From Candidatus Uabimicrobium amorphum (GTDB lineage Bacteria; Planctomycetota; Uabimicrobiia; Uabimicrobiales; Uabimicrobiaceae), in contig NZ_AP019860.1 in the NCBI RefSeq assembly GCF_009002475.1, positions 2,108,001 to 2,172,000 of the forward strand: DNA of 64,000 bases. The letters are read 5' to 3'. Position numbers and translations under genes: made by a program. Each line of letters opens with the position of its first letter. The first letter of the stretch is position 1. The notes under the pieces were generated by a model. It saw only the letters and a list, made by a program, of their open reading frames with translations. It did no database searches and was not told the origin of the DNA. This document shows, piece by piece, positions 37,674-45,640 of the stretch.

Positions 37674-37695
37674 GAGCGTGTCTTAGGACACGCTC
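37674..37695 (+). terminator. Terminator after the Na/Pi transporter
   Basis: A perfect nine-base GC-rich stem (GAGCGTGTC/GACACGCTC) with a TTAG loop starts 12 bases after the stop. A T-rich run (CTCTTTTGG) comes about ten bases later. Confidence 0.6.
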
Positions 37696-37718
37696 TACAA
37701 CTCTTTTGGTATATAACT

Positions 37719-38879
37719 ATGCGTAACTTACTCCTCTCCTTTTTTACTCTGACATTGGTCTATGCAAATGGTCTTTCACTACAAGACCTACAAAAAATAT
37801 CACAACAATCCCACCAAGATATTTCCCAGTATTTTACAGATAAAACGGCTTGTGAACTAATGGCATGGGAACAACAAACATTTCCCGATAATTTTTTGTT
37901 TCTCGACAAACTAGAGACTATTTCTGTAGATACCGCAAAAGTATTGCAAAATTGGCCGGGAAGATACTTGTTTTTAAATGGTATTTCACAAATAGAACCC
38001 GAAGTCGCACGATATCTTTTCAAGTGGCGCGGATCAACACTGATGATGAACGGTTTACAACAAATCGAAGCTGTGGCGACACACCTTTATCAATGGCGTG
38101 GATCTTATCTCAGTTTGGACGGGATCACTGCTCTGTCGGAAGAAAGCGCCAAAAGAATAGGAAAAGCCTCTTGCGCCATTTCACTAAAAAACTTGAAACA
38201 CTTATCACCAAACATTGCAAGATTGGTTTTAAAAAAAGACGCTAGACTTGTTCATTTAAGTGGTCTAAAAAAAATAAGTGACGCATCGTTAAAAATCCTA
38301 ATGAAAAAAAGGTATACCACACTACACCTCAACGGACTAACAAGTATCTCTCCACAGTTCTTTGTCCTTCTCGACAACAAAAACAAGACTCTGTATTTAA
38401 ACGGGCTAAAACACTTACCACATACTCAAATCAAAAGTCTACCCGATTGGTCTGGTAGAGAGTTGTACCTGGACCAACTAAAATTTTTATCAACAAAAAC
38501 CGCGTTATACATAAGTCACTGGCGCGGTATAAAATTATCATTGCGTAACTTGGAAAAAATGGATTTAGCGGCAGTGGAATATCTGAGCCAATGGAAAGGT
38601 TATACCTTGACACTAGGTATCCCAAAAATCGATGAGGCAACAGCAAATCATTTACAAAAATGGACAGGATATACCTTGCACCTCAATAATATAAAGACCC
38701 TATCTCCACAAGCATTGAATAGTATTGTCAGGTGGAACGGAAACGAATTATTTATGCCACAATGGGCTCCGTCCATTTCTCAGGCAATGGTGCTAAAAAA
38801 ATGGAACGGAAACCGTCTATATCTCTCACCGCAGACCACACCGCAGGTAATAAAAATTTTACAGCGTTTTGTGGAGTAG
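37719..38879 (+). CDS. Secreted protein of about thirteen WxG/LxLNGL tandem repeats
   Basis: The protein has 386 residues. A signal peptide ('LLLSFFTLTLVYANG') precedes a solenoid of about 13 repeats of 22-24 residues. The pattern is: helix-like start, 'W-x-G', strand 'L-x-L-N-G', then 'I/L-x-x-L/I-S' and 'A'. Examples are 'YLFKWRGSTLMMNGLQQI', 'HLYQWRGSYLSLDGITAL', 'SLPDWSGRELYLDQLKFL' and 'HLQKWTGYTLHLNNIKTL'. It is an LRR-like family common in Planctomycetota and Verrucomicrobia, with no known biochemical role. The middle repeats (about 140-230) lose the Trp-Gly pair. It is probably a surface or periplasmic binding solenoid. Confidence 0.85.
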   Translation: MRNLLLSFFTLTLVYANGLSLQDLQKISQQSHQDISQYFTDKTACELMAWEQQTFPDNFLFLDKLETISVDTAKVLQNWPGRYLFLNGISQIEPEVARYLFKWRGSTLMMNGLQQIEAVATHLYQWRGSYLSLDGITALSEESAKRIGKASCAISLKNLKHLSPNIARLVLKKDARLVHLSGLKKISDASLKILMKKRYTTLHLNGLTSISPQFFVLLDNKNKTLYLNGLKHLPHTQIKSLPDWSGRELYLDQLKFLSTKTALYISHWRGIKLSLRNLEKMDLAAVEYLSQWKGYTLTLGIPKIDEATANHLQKWTGYTLHLNNIKTLSPQALNSIVRWNGNELFMPQWAPSISQAMVLKKWNGNRLYLSPQTTPQVIKILQRFVE

Positions 38880-38898
38880 AGACTTGTGTCAAATTGTG

Positions 38899-40278
38899 CT
38901 ATTCCATACCGTATCGATCAAATAAGTACATCAAAGCGGTAATTGTCGCGCTACCCAATTCAAGTTCGCGTTTATTCACCGCCTCGAAAACATCGCTCGC
39001 CGCGTGGTGATAGTCGAAATATCTTTGTGAGTCCGGTTTAAAACCGACGAGTGTAGCACGACCATCCTTCAAAACACCTACATCCGCCGCAGAACGCCCG
39101 GGAAAGAAAGCATAGACATTGTATTTCGCGAAAAGTGGTTGCCACTTGAGTACCTTTTCCATTCGCGGCCATGCAGTATCGATACTGAACCCACGAGGGG
39201 TAAATCCTCCGGAATCGCTCTCTACCGCGGCAACATGAACCTCACCTTTTTCTTTTGCCACCCTGGCGTATTCCCTTGCACCGCGTAAGCCATTTTCTTC
39301 ATTCATAAACATCACTACACGCAAAGTCCGCTTGGGTTTTATTTTGAGTACATTAAATAGATGCATCACCTCAATTGCCTGAACGCAGCCAGCACCATCG
39401 TCGTGCGCACCCTCTCCGATATCCCAAGAATCAAGGTGCCCACCTACAGCAATAATTTCTTTAGGAAATTCGCTTCCCTTTACTTCACCAATCACATTGT
39501 ACGACTTGGCATCAGGTAGCGTCTTGCAGTGCATTTCGTAGTTCATTTTTACGACCTTGTGTTCACGCAGTAGATTACTCAAAAATTCCGCATCATTAGT
39601 ACTAACCGCTGCGGCAGGTATTTTTTTTACTCCGTCTTGATAACGCATGGTTCCCGTGTGAGGATAATCATCGAGGCGCAAGTTCATCGACCGAACTAAA
39701 ACACCAACTGCACCATATTTAGAAGCTTCGACTGCACCACGTGTACGTTGGCCTACAGCTTGAGAGTACGATACAAAAGCGTTGATATTCGTCGCCTTCA
39801 TCGGACGATTAAAAAATACTATTTTACCAGAAATTTTTTCTTTTCCGAGTTTCTCAAGGTCTGAAAACTGATGTACTTCGACAATTTCCGCCCGCAAACC
39901 ACCTTCTCCGGTACCAACACTACCACCAAGGGCACAAATGTTGAGTGTACGTTTTTTTATCGCACCATGCGCCACCACATGGGCTTTTTCCTTTGCGCCA
40001 CGTACCCAATGCGGAACCATCACTTCTTGTAAAGTAACTTTCATACCTAATTTTTCTAAGACTTCTTTTGACCACATAACTGCTTTTTCCGCTTGTGGAG
40101 AACCACTTAACCTTGGACCAACGTCTTTACATAACGCTCGTAAATTTTCATAACACTGACCTTCTTCTAAAGCCGCCTGATAAATTTTCGCAAACATTTT
40201 TTCATCTACGGACAACTCTTTTTTTGTTTCTTGAGCAAACAAAGTTCCAATGAGCAAAATAGCGATGAGTCTATACAT
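38899..40278 (-). CDS. Secreted M28 family zinc aminopeptidase with PA domain
   Basis: The protein has 459 residues. The ATG follows GGAAAGGAAAG. The signal peptide ('LIAILLIGTLFAQ') is short. A PA-domain insert lies at about 120-240. The M28 co-catalytic zinc site is complete: His/Asp in 'GGHLDSWD', Asp in 'AHDDGAG', Glu pair in 'FMNEENG', Asp in 'VESDSGGF', and His in 'DYHHAASD'. Members remove amino acids from peptide N-termini (or act as carboxypeptidase Q). It is probably periplasmic or secreted. It is convergent with the WxG repeat gene, 19 bases apart. Confidence 0.94.
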   Translation of the reverse strand: MYRLIAILLIGTLFAQETKKELSVDEKMFAKIYQAALEEGQCYENLRALCKDVGPRLSGSPQAEKAVMWSKEVLEKLGMKVTLQEVMVPHWVRGAKEKAHVVAHGAIKKRTLNICALGGSVGTGEGGLRAEIVEVHQFSDLEKLGKEKISGKIVFFNRPMKATNINAFVSYSQAVGQRTRGAVEASKYGAVGVLVRSMNLRLDDYPHTGTMRYQDGVKKIPAAAVSTNDAEFLSNLLREHKVVKMNYEMHCKTLPDAKSYNVIGEVKGSEFPKEIIAVGGHLDSWDIGEGAHDDGAGCVQAIEVMHLFNVLKIKPKRTLRVVMFMNEENGLRGAREYARVAKEKGEVHVAAVESDSGGFTPRGFSIDTAWPRMEKVLKWQPLFAKYNVYAFFPGRSAADVGVLKDGRATLVGFKPDSQRYFDYHHAASDVFEAVNKRELELGSATITALMYLFDRYGME

Positions 40279-40298
40279 TTCTTTCCTTTCCTAAAAAC

Positions 40299-40342
40299 CG
40301 ATCCCGTTCCCGATCCCGTTCCCGATCCCGTTCCCGATCCCG
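40299..40342. repeat. 12-base tandem repeat upstream of the M28 gene
   Basis: CGATCCCGTTCC is repeated 3.7 times without mismatch, about 20 bases upstream of the M28 start codon and so possibly in its 5' untranslated region or promoter. It is internally close to a six-base unit (CGATCC/CGTTCC). Copy-number change by slippage is possible. Confidence 0.9.
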
Positions 40343-40426
40343 AACACAAGTTGATTGCGCAAAATATACCAATTTTACTTGTAAATATTTCCTCATATTA
40401 TATTCTATTTATTTCTATTTTCTACC

Positions 40427-41281
40427 ATGAGTTTTTTTTGCGAGTTTACAAACATGTCTCAGAATACATTTATGCAAACACCTTTGTTAAAAATTGCCGC
40501 CAAAGAGTACCGTAGTCACCAAAAATGCAAACTACTTGCTCTCCACGGCTGGATGGACAATGCCGCAAGCTTTGACTCATTACTACCTCTTATGGAAAAC
40601 TATCACAGTCTTGCCATTGATCTACCGGGGCATGGTTTATCGCAACATCGAAGCCATGACAGTAACTACTCATTTATTCATTGGCCCATTGACGTCGCAC
40701 ATGTGATCGAAACGTTGTCATGGGACAAATTAACCCTTATGGGTCATTCTTTGGGGGCCTCTATTGCATGTTTTGTTGCTGCTATGTACCCTAACAAAAT
40801 TGAACGTTTAGTACTAATAGAGGGTCTTGGCCCATTAACAAAAGGTAGCGACGATCCCATCACTTCACTACAAAACCATATAAAAGATAATCAAAAATAC
40901 CGCGGCAAAAAACCACCAGTGTACAAAGATCTCGATATTCTCATCGAAAAAAGACGTAGTGTCGGAAACCTTCGTTTACAGGACGCAAAAATACTAATTG
41001 AAAGATCGGTACAAAAAACCGTAGAGGGTTACAAATGGTCCATAGACAATCGTTTGCGTACTTACTCACCGATACGACTTACCGAAGAACAGGTTCTCAG
41101 TGTACTTAGTAAAATTGAGTGCCCGGTTATCTTATTTAAAGCACATGATGGCATTACTTACGACGAAGCCCAAGTGGAAAAACGTTGCCGTGCTATCAAA
41201 CAATTAGAAATCGTAGAAATACCTGGTAGCCATCACATGCACATGGAACACCCTCAACAAATTGCAGCACATCTAAAGTGA
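40427..41281 (+). CDS. Alpha/beta hydrolase, serine-hydrolase-like (SERHL) type
   Basis: The protein has 284 residues from the ATG at 40427; an ATG at 40454 is equally possible because neither has a clear Shine-Dalgarno. The hydrolase fold shows the oxyanion region 'LALHGWMDNAASFD', 'AIDLPGHGLSQH', nucleophile elbow 'GHSLGAS', and a late His in 'GSHHMHMEHP'. The nucleophile elbow and 'HGWMDN' match the serine hydrolase-like branch. Substrate unknown. It begins a plus-strand run with truA (seven-base gap). Confidence 0.88.
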   Translation: MSFFCEFTNMSQNTFMQTPLLKIAAKEYRSHQKCKLLALHGWMDNAASFDSLLPLMENYHSLAIDLPGHGLSQHRSHDSNYSFIHWPIDVAHVIETLSWDKLTLMGHSLGASIACFVAAMYPNKIERLVLIEGLGPLTKGSDDPITSLQNHIKDNQKYRGKKPPVYKDLDILIEKRRSVGNLRLQDAKILIERSVQKTVEGYKWSIDNRLRTYSPIRLTEEQVLSVLSKIECPVILFKAHDGITYDEAQVEKRCRAIKQLEIVEIPGSHHMHMEHPQQIAAHLK

Positions 41282-41288
41282 GAGATGT

Positions 41289-42026
41289 ATGAAGCGTAAT
41301 ATCAAACTTACTGTAGAATACGACGGTACGAACTATTATGGTTGGCAAATACAACCTAGCGTTCCCACAATCCAAAATGAATTAAAAAAAGCTATTTTCA
41401 ACATCACTAAAGAAAACGTGACCATTATAGGCTCGGGCAGAACAGATACAGGAGTACATGCCAAAAATCAAGTCGCTCATTTTCATACGCAAAGTTCCAT
41501 CAAAGTAGCGGACTTCGCCAAGGCAATTAACTCTCAACTTCCCGAAGATATTGTGGTAAAACAATCCCAGCTTGCGGAGATGGACTTTCATGCGCAGTAC
41601 CAAGCAAAGGCCAAAGCATATAGTTACACTATTTTTGTCGGCGAACATCGCCCAGCAATCAACAGAAACTATGTATATTGGATACGTCGTAATTTAAATG
41701 TGTCTCTCATGAGAGAAGCAGCGTCCTATCTTATAGGAACACATGATTTTTCATCTTTTGAAGCGGCAAAATCACCACGTAAATCAAGTATAAGAACCAT
41801 AAATAAAGTTGACATCCAAAAAGAAAACTGCTATATTACAACACTATTAGAAGCAAATGGTTTCTTGTACAAAATGGTTCGCAACATAATGGGAACCTTA
41901 ATAGAAGTAGGCTATGAAAAATACAGTCCTACAAAAATAAATGAAATATTAAAAGCTAAAAATCGTGACTTTGCGGGAGTAACAGCACCTTCCCATGGTC
42001 TATGTTTAGAATATGTTTTGTATTAG
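41289..42026 (+). CDS. truA: tRNA pseudouridine(38-40) synthase TruA
   Basis: The protein has 245 residues, the normal TruA length. The N-terminal 'VEYDGTNYYGWQIQP' and the catalytic Asp in 'GSGRTDTGVHA' (Asp53) are diagnostic. The second half has 'GTHDFSSFEAAKSPRKSSIRTI' and 'FLYKMVRNIMGTLIEVG', also standard. It isomerises U38, U39 and U40 in the tRNA anticodon stem. It lies in a run of housekeeping genes (hydrolase, truA, metallophosphatase, hpf, ptsH, ptsI). Confidence 0.97.
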   Translation: MKRNIKLTVEYDGTNYYGWQIQPSVPTIQNELKKAIFNITKENVTIIGSGRTDTGVHAKNQVAHFHTQSSIKVADFAKAINSQLPEDIVVKQSQLAEMDFHAQYQAKAKAYSYTIFVGEHRPAINRNYVYWIRRNLNVSLMREAASYLIGTHDFSSFEAAKSPRKSSIRTINKVDIQKENCYITTLLEANGFLYKMVRNIMGTLIEVGYEKYSPTKINEILKAKNRDFAGVTAPSHGLCLEYVLY

Positions 42027-42092
42027 TTGGAGATGGCAAATTTATCTTCTAACACATTTACAAATAAATGTAGAAAATTTGTCAAGTTTACC

Positions 42093-42869
42093 ATGAATAA
42101 AAGGATAGCCTTAATTTCAGATATCCATGGAAACTTAGAAGGATTTAATGCTGTACTTGAGGATATTAGTCGTCATAATGTCGACATGATTTATTGCCTC
42201 GGAGACGTTATCGGCTATGGACCCAATCCAGTTGAATGTCTTGATAAGGCTATTCAGTGCAGTGAATTTATATTGATGGGGAATCACGAGGAAGCTGTTT
42301 TGACAGGTGCATTTGGATTTAATCCAACCGCCAAAGAAGCAGTGGATTGGACACGTAGTCAATTAAAACCCTCGTGGCTCAGTCTTAAAAAAACCAAAAA
42401 ACGTTGGGAAGTACTCAAAAATCTATCACTCTCTTACAGTGAAGATGACTATCTATTTGTCCATGGATCTCCGCGTGATCCAACCATGGAGTATATTTTA
42501 AAATCAGATACGGAAGATTTGTTTGGGGAAGTTCCCGAGAAAATTCGCGAAATATTCAGCCAATTCAACAGAGCTTGTTTTGTTGGGCATACACATACAC
42601 CAGGGATTATAACCGAAGATAGTAAATGGTATAATATTGAAGATTTCGACGGCGTATGGGAATGCAAGCCCGGCGAACGAATCGTTTGCAACATAGGTTC
42701 TGTTGGACAGCCTAGAGATAAAGACAATCGCTCTTGCTATGTTATCTTTGACGGAAAAGAAATTTGTTATCATCGTATCCCATATGATTTTAGAAAAACT
42801 CAAGAAAAAATCTTGAGAATAAAGCAACTAGACAACCGCAACGCTGAGAGATTAGAGTTTGGCAACTAA
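42093..42869 (+). CDS. Calcineurin-like metallophosphoesterase
   Basis: The protein has 258 residues from the ATG at 42093, the start that places 'RIALISDIHGN' at the N-terminus as in homologues. The frame is open to TTG 42027 and ATG 42033, so a longer form is possible. All metal-binding motifs are present: 'SDIHGN', 'GDVIGYGPNP', 'GNHEE', 'VHGSPRDP' and 'VGHTHTP'. This pattern is the YfcE/MJ0936-like phosphodiesterase group with a two-metal centre. Substrate not known (cyclic nucleotides, diadenosine polyphosphates or protein phosphate are seen in the family). It lies between truA and hpf. Confidence 0.9.
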   Translation: MNKRIALISDIHGNLEGFNAVLEDISRHNVDMIYCLGDVIGYGPNPVECLDKAIQCSEFILMGNHEEAVLTGAFGFNPTAKEAVDWTRSQLKPSWLSLKKTKKRWEVLKNLSLSYSEDDYLFVHGSPRDPTMEYILKSDTEDLFGEVPEKIREIFSQFNRACFVGHTHTPGIITEDSKWYNIEDFDGVWECKPGERIVCNIGSVGQPRDKDNRSCYVIFDGKEICYHRIPYDFRKTQEKILRIKQLDNRNAERLEFGN

Positions 42870-42922
42870 TACTTACACTCGAAGTTTGTAGACGCTAGTT
42901 GATATCTAGAAAGGTTGTTATT

Positions 42923-43282
42923 TTGAACAGCAATATAACTGTTAGAAATAGTGAAGTAAGTCAAGAGACCAAAGACTACATCCAAGATAAGGTTCAAAAA
43001 CTTGGCAAGTACTCTGTACGTCGAGTAGAAACCATCGCTGAGTTCAGAAGTACCAAAGACGCGCAAAATCAATATAAAGTGGAAATCGTTGCAACTCCTG
43101 AAAGAGGAGGAACTGTTGTTGGTACAGCTAGAGCTAGTGAGTGGTTTGGCGCAATTGATCAGGCCTTAGATAAAGTGGAAAGACAATTGCGTAAAATGAA
43201 AGAAAAAAGTAAAAGCCATCGCGTGAAACGCTATATTCCAGAGACAGAGGATGATGGTGATGATATGATTATGCACTACTAA
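42923..43282 (+). CDS. hpf: Ribosome hibernation promoting factor, short form
   Basis: The protein has 119 residues from the TTG at 42923, which is preceded by GAAAGG and puts 'SNITVRNSEVSQETKDYIQD' at the N-terminus as in HPF/RaiA. 'KVQKLGKYSVRRVETIAEF' and 'DQALDKVERQLRKMKEK' complete the S30AE domain. The long-HPF C-terminal dimerisation domain is absent; an acidic tail (ETEDDGDD) ends the protein. It binds the 30S subunit decoding area in stationary phase. It stands directly before ptsH-ptsI, like the hpf-PTS(Ntr) cluster of Proteobacteria. Confidence 0.93.
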   Translation: MNSNITVRNSEVSQETKDYIQDKVQKLGKYSVRRVETIAEFRSTKDAQNQYKVEIVATPERGGTVVGTARASEWFGAIDQALDKVERQLRKMKEKSKSHRVKRYIPETEDDGDDMIMHY

Positions 43283-43311
43283 TCGGCAAATTTTTGAGTT
43301 CTTTTATAGTT

Positions 43312-43608
43312 ATGGAAATAACGTGTAAACTCGTCGTACCTTGGCAATATGGGGTTCATATGCGGCCTGCGACAAAGATAGTGAAGCTACTAAGAAATTT
43401 TGATTCGGAAACATATTTTTCAATACACAGTGAAAAATACAATGCGAAAAAAATATTAGAGCTTATCAGTATGGAAGCATATTGCGGTCAAAAAATAAAA
43501 TTCTCTGCTTCGGGAAGTGATGCACAAGAAGTTGTTGAAAAGTTAAAAGAGTTATTTAGCGAAGAAGATGACGATGATGATGAGGAAAGCCAAATAGGTG
43601 CCTATTAG
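43312..43608 (+). CDS. ptsH: HPr-family phosphocarrier with Ser46 site replaced and acidic tail
   Basis: The protein has 98 residues from the ATG at 43312 (a TTG at 43294 is possible). The phospho-acceptor His is conserved in 'GVHMRPATKIV' (His16). The regulatory serine (NAKSI in HPr) is replaced: 'NAKKILELISM' has Lys at that position, so HPr-kinase control is not expected. The fold otherwise fits HPr. A very acidic C-terminal tail (residues about 84-93: EEDDDDDEE) is unusual. It accepts phosphate from EI, encoded immediately downstream. No EIIA, EIIB or EIIC lies in this window. Confidence 0.88.
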   Translation: MEITCKLVVPWQYGVHMRPATKIVKLLRNFDSETYFSIHSEKYNAKKILELISMEAYCGQKIKFSASGSDAQEVVEKLKELFSEEDDDDDEESQIGAY

Positions 43609-43615
43609 ACGAAAA

Positions 43616-45337
43616 ATGGAAGTTAGAGGGGGAATTGCTGTAACCCCTGCCATCACTGTAGGTAAAGCATTTATTTTAGATCGAGAACAACCGAGAGTTA
43701 CTCAGCAATTTATTCGCCAAGATAAAAAAACGGTTGAAAGCGAAAAAACGAGATATCTGAAAGCACAAAGCAAAGCTATAAAAGAACTCAAAAAAATTGA
43801 AAAGCAAACCGCAGATACCAAAGATATATCCATAATATTCTGTGGTCATCGCCTTATATTAGAGGAAAGTCAACAAGAAATACTCTATACAATAGAAAAC
43901 AATTTCTTTAAGGCGGAATATGCCGTACACCACTTGATGCAAAGTTATCAGCAAAATTTGTCTTCTCGTAGAGGTGAACTATATTCACGGCGTATTAGTG
44001 ATTTAAAAGATATTGAAAATCGCTTACTAAAACATCTAACATCTCATAAAAACATTTCTTATAAATCACTGCGTAAGCCCGTTGTTATTGTTGCAAAAGA
44101 GCTCACACCCTCGCAAACCGCTCTACTTCCACTCAACAAAATAGTTGGTATTATCACCAATAGTGGTGGACAAACCTCACACACAGCTATTGTCGCTAGG
44201 ACAAGAGGTATCAATGCTATTGTAGGAATCGGTGAAGAAACCAACAATATCTTCACAGGTGACACGGTCATCTTAGATGGTTTTACAGGTAAAGTAGTAA
44301 TACGGCCGACAAAAAAAACCATCGACAAATACAAAAAACAGCAACAACAACAAAAAATAAAAACAACCTCTCTGCAAAAAATCAAACAATTGCGTAGCGA
44401 AACAAAAGACCAACATTCCATTTCTCTATTGGCGAACATCGAAAATCCATTTGAAGTAAAAACGGCTCTTTCACAAAGTGCGGAAGGCGTAGGATTGTAC
44501 CGCACAGAGTTCATTTATGTCGATCACAATCACCCTGATGAAGAAACGCATTACAATGCTTACGCAAGTGCTGCGCGCAAATTGGGAAATAGGTCCATTG
44601 TTGTTCGTACTTTGGATTTGGGAGCCGATAAAGATTTTGGTTTATTTCGTACAGTAGAAGATAATCCTTTTCTGGGGTGTCGTTCTCTGCGATTGTGTTT
44701 TAAACATGAAAATGTTTTTCGTACACAACTACGTGCTATTCTAAGAGCATCTGTACACGGGAATGTAGCTATCATGTTCCCTATGGTATCTTCCGTTGAA
44801 GATATCAAAAAAGCTCTTGATATCTTGTCTCAGGTAAAAGAAGAATTACATTCGCAAAATATTCATTTTGCGCCGCGTATTCCCATAGGAATCATGATAG
44901 AGATTCCTTCTGCCGCAATCACATGTGATTTATTCGTAGATTATGTAGATTTTTTCTGTATTGGAACAAATGACTTAGTCCAATATACCTTGGCTGTAGA
45001 TCGTTGTAATGAAAACGTCGCCAACTATTACAAATTTGCTCACCCTGCTATTTTTCGACTAATACAACATGTTATTCAAGTGGGAAATAAACATGGTGTT
45101 CGGGTAAGTATATGCGGTGAAATTTCAAAAGAAATGATTATAGTGCTTATAGGTATGGGATTAAAGGAGTTTAGTTTGTCTCCTTATTCCATACTTGAGG
45201 TCAAAAAAATGATTCGCGCTATAACTCTCCAACAGACGCAGAAAATTGCTAAGCGCGTTTTGGGCTTAGTCCATCATGACGATGTTATCCGCTATTTGCG
45301 CAAAAAAATAAAAAATATAGAAAAAGAATATGACTAA
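43616..45337 (+). CDS. ptsI: PTS enzyme I (PEP-protein phosphotransferase)
   Basis: The protein has 573 residues, the usual EI length. The start is the ATG at 43616, eight bases after the ptsH stop (a GTG at 43598 would overlap ptsH). The active-site His is in 'GGQTSHTAIVARTRGI' (His189). The PEP-binding barrel has 'GLYRTEFIYVD', 'VRTLDLGADKDFG', 'NPFLGCRSLRL', 'MFPMVSSVED', and 'GTNDLVQYTLAVDR', and the proton-donor Cys is in 'SICGEIS'. It transfers phosphate from PEP to HPr. With hpf upstream and no sugar permease, a regulatory rather than transport PTS is likely. Confidence 0.96.
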   Translation: MEVRGGIAVTPAITVGKAFILDREQPRVTQQFIRQDKKTVESEKTRYLKAQSKAIKELKKIEKQTADTKDISIIFCGHRLILEESQQEILYTIENNFFKAEYAVHHLMQSYQQNLSSRRGELYSRRISDLKDIENRLLKHLTSHKNISYKSLRKPVVIVAKELTPSQTALLPLNKIVGIITNSGGQTSHTAIVARTRGINAIVGIGEETNNIFTGDTVILDGFTGKVVIRPTKKTIDKYKKQQQQQKIKTTSLQKIKQLRSETKDQHSISLLANIENPFEVKTALSQSAEGVGLYRTEFIYVDHNHPDEETHYNAYASAARKLGNRSIVVRTLDLGADKDFGLFRTVEDNPFLGCRSLRLCFKHENVFRTQLRAILRASVHGNVAIMFPMVSSVEDIKKALDILSQVKEELHSQNIHFAPRIPIGIMIEIPSAAITCDLFVDYVDFFCIGTNDLVQYTLAVDRCNENVANYYKFAHPAIFRLIQHVIQVGNKHGVRVSICGEISKEMIIVLIGMGLKEFSLSPYSILEVKKMIRAITLQQTQKIAKRVLGLVHHDDVIRYLRKKIKNIEKEYD

Positions 45338-45510
45338 AAGCCTTCCATGGAATCATCAGCAGGAACGGCAATAACAACTTGTCCACCTTCACTTGGTTGA
45401 GGCACGATGATAATCACTTGGCAACTTGGACAACGAACTTTTTGACCAGCCATCGAGTCGGGTAAACTATATGTTTTACTTCCACAAGTGCACATAAAAT
45501 GTACCGTCAT
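45334..45510 (-). CDS. Small zinc-ribbon protein, 58 residues
   Basis: A 58-residue reading frame begins ATG with AGAGGA nine bases upstream. The N-terminal half is a zinc ribbon: C7-x-C9 ('MCTCGSKTYSLP') and C27-x-x-C30 ('VRCPSCQ'), followed by a short hydrophobic VIIIVP segment and a Gly/Val/Pro tail ending acidic. The same type of ribbon, with the second cysteine pair at the same residue numbers, begins the membrane protein at 18799-21243. It overlaps the end of ptsI by three bases on the opposite strand. Function unknown; the form is common in planctomycete genomes. Confidence 0.8.
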   Translation of the reverse strand: MTVHFMCTCGSKTYSLPDSMAGQKVRCPSCQVIIIVPQPSEGGQVVIAVPADDSMEGF

Positions 45511-45595
45511 ATTTATTATTCCTCTTTTTCTCTAGTTAATACTTATTAATTCTACAACACAATACATTTGCGATATTATATATTATTTTATGGAG

Positions 45596-45629
45596 AATAA
45601 CGAGATAAAATAAAATTTATCTCGTTATT
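45596..45629 (-). terminator. Long-stem terminator downstream of the porin gene
   Basis: A perfect 14-base stem (45596-45609 with 45616-45629) and a six-base loop lie 12 bases past the stop of the minus-strand TorF-like gene. The stem is AT-rich with a central CGAG/CTCG. The T-tract is weak on both sides. Confidence 0.65.
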
Positions 45630-45640
45630 TTATACACGAA

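Noticed and set aside
40231-40515. Plus-strand frame with a (Asp-Pro-Val-Pro) repeat
   Set aside because: The repeat is the 12-base tandem DNA repeat translated by chance. The frame overlaps the M28 gene and the real hydrolase start.
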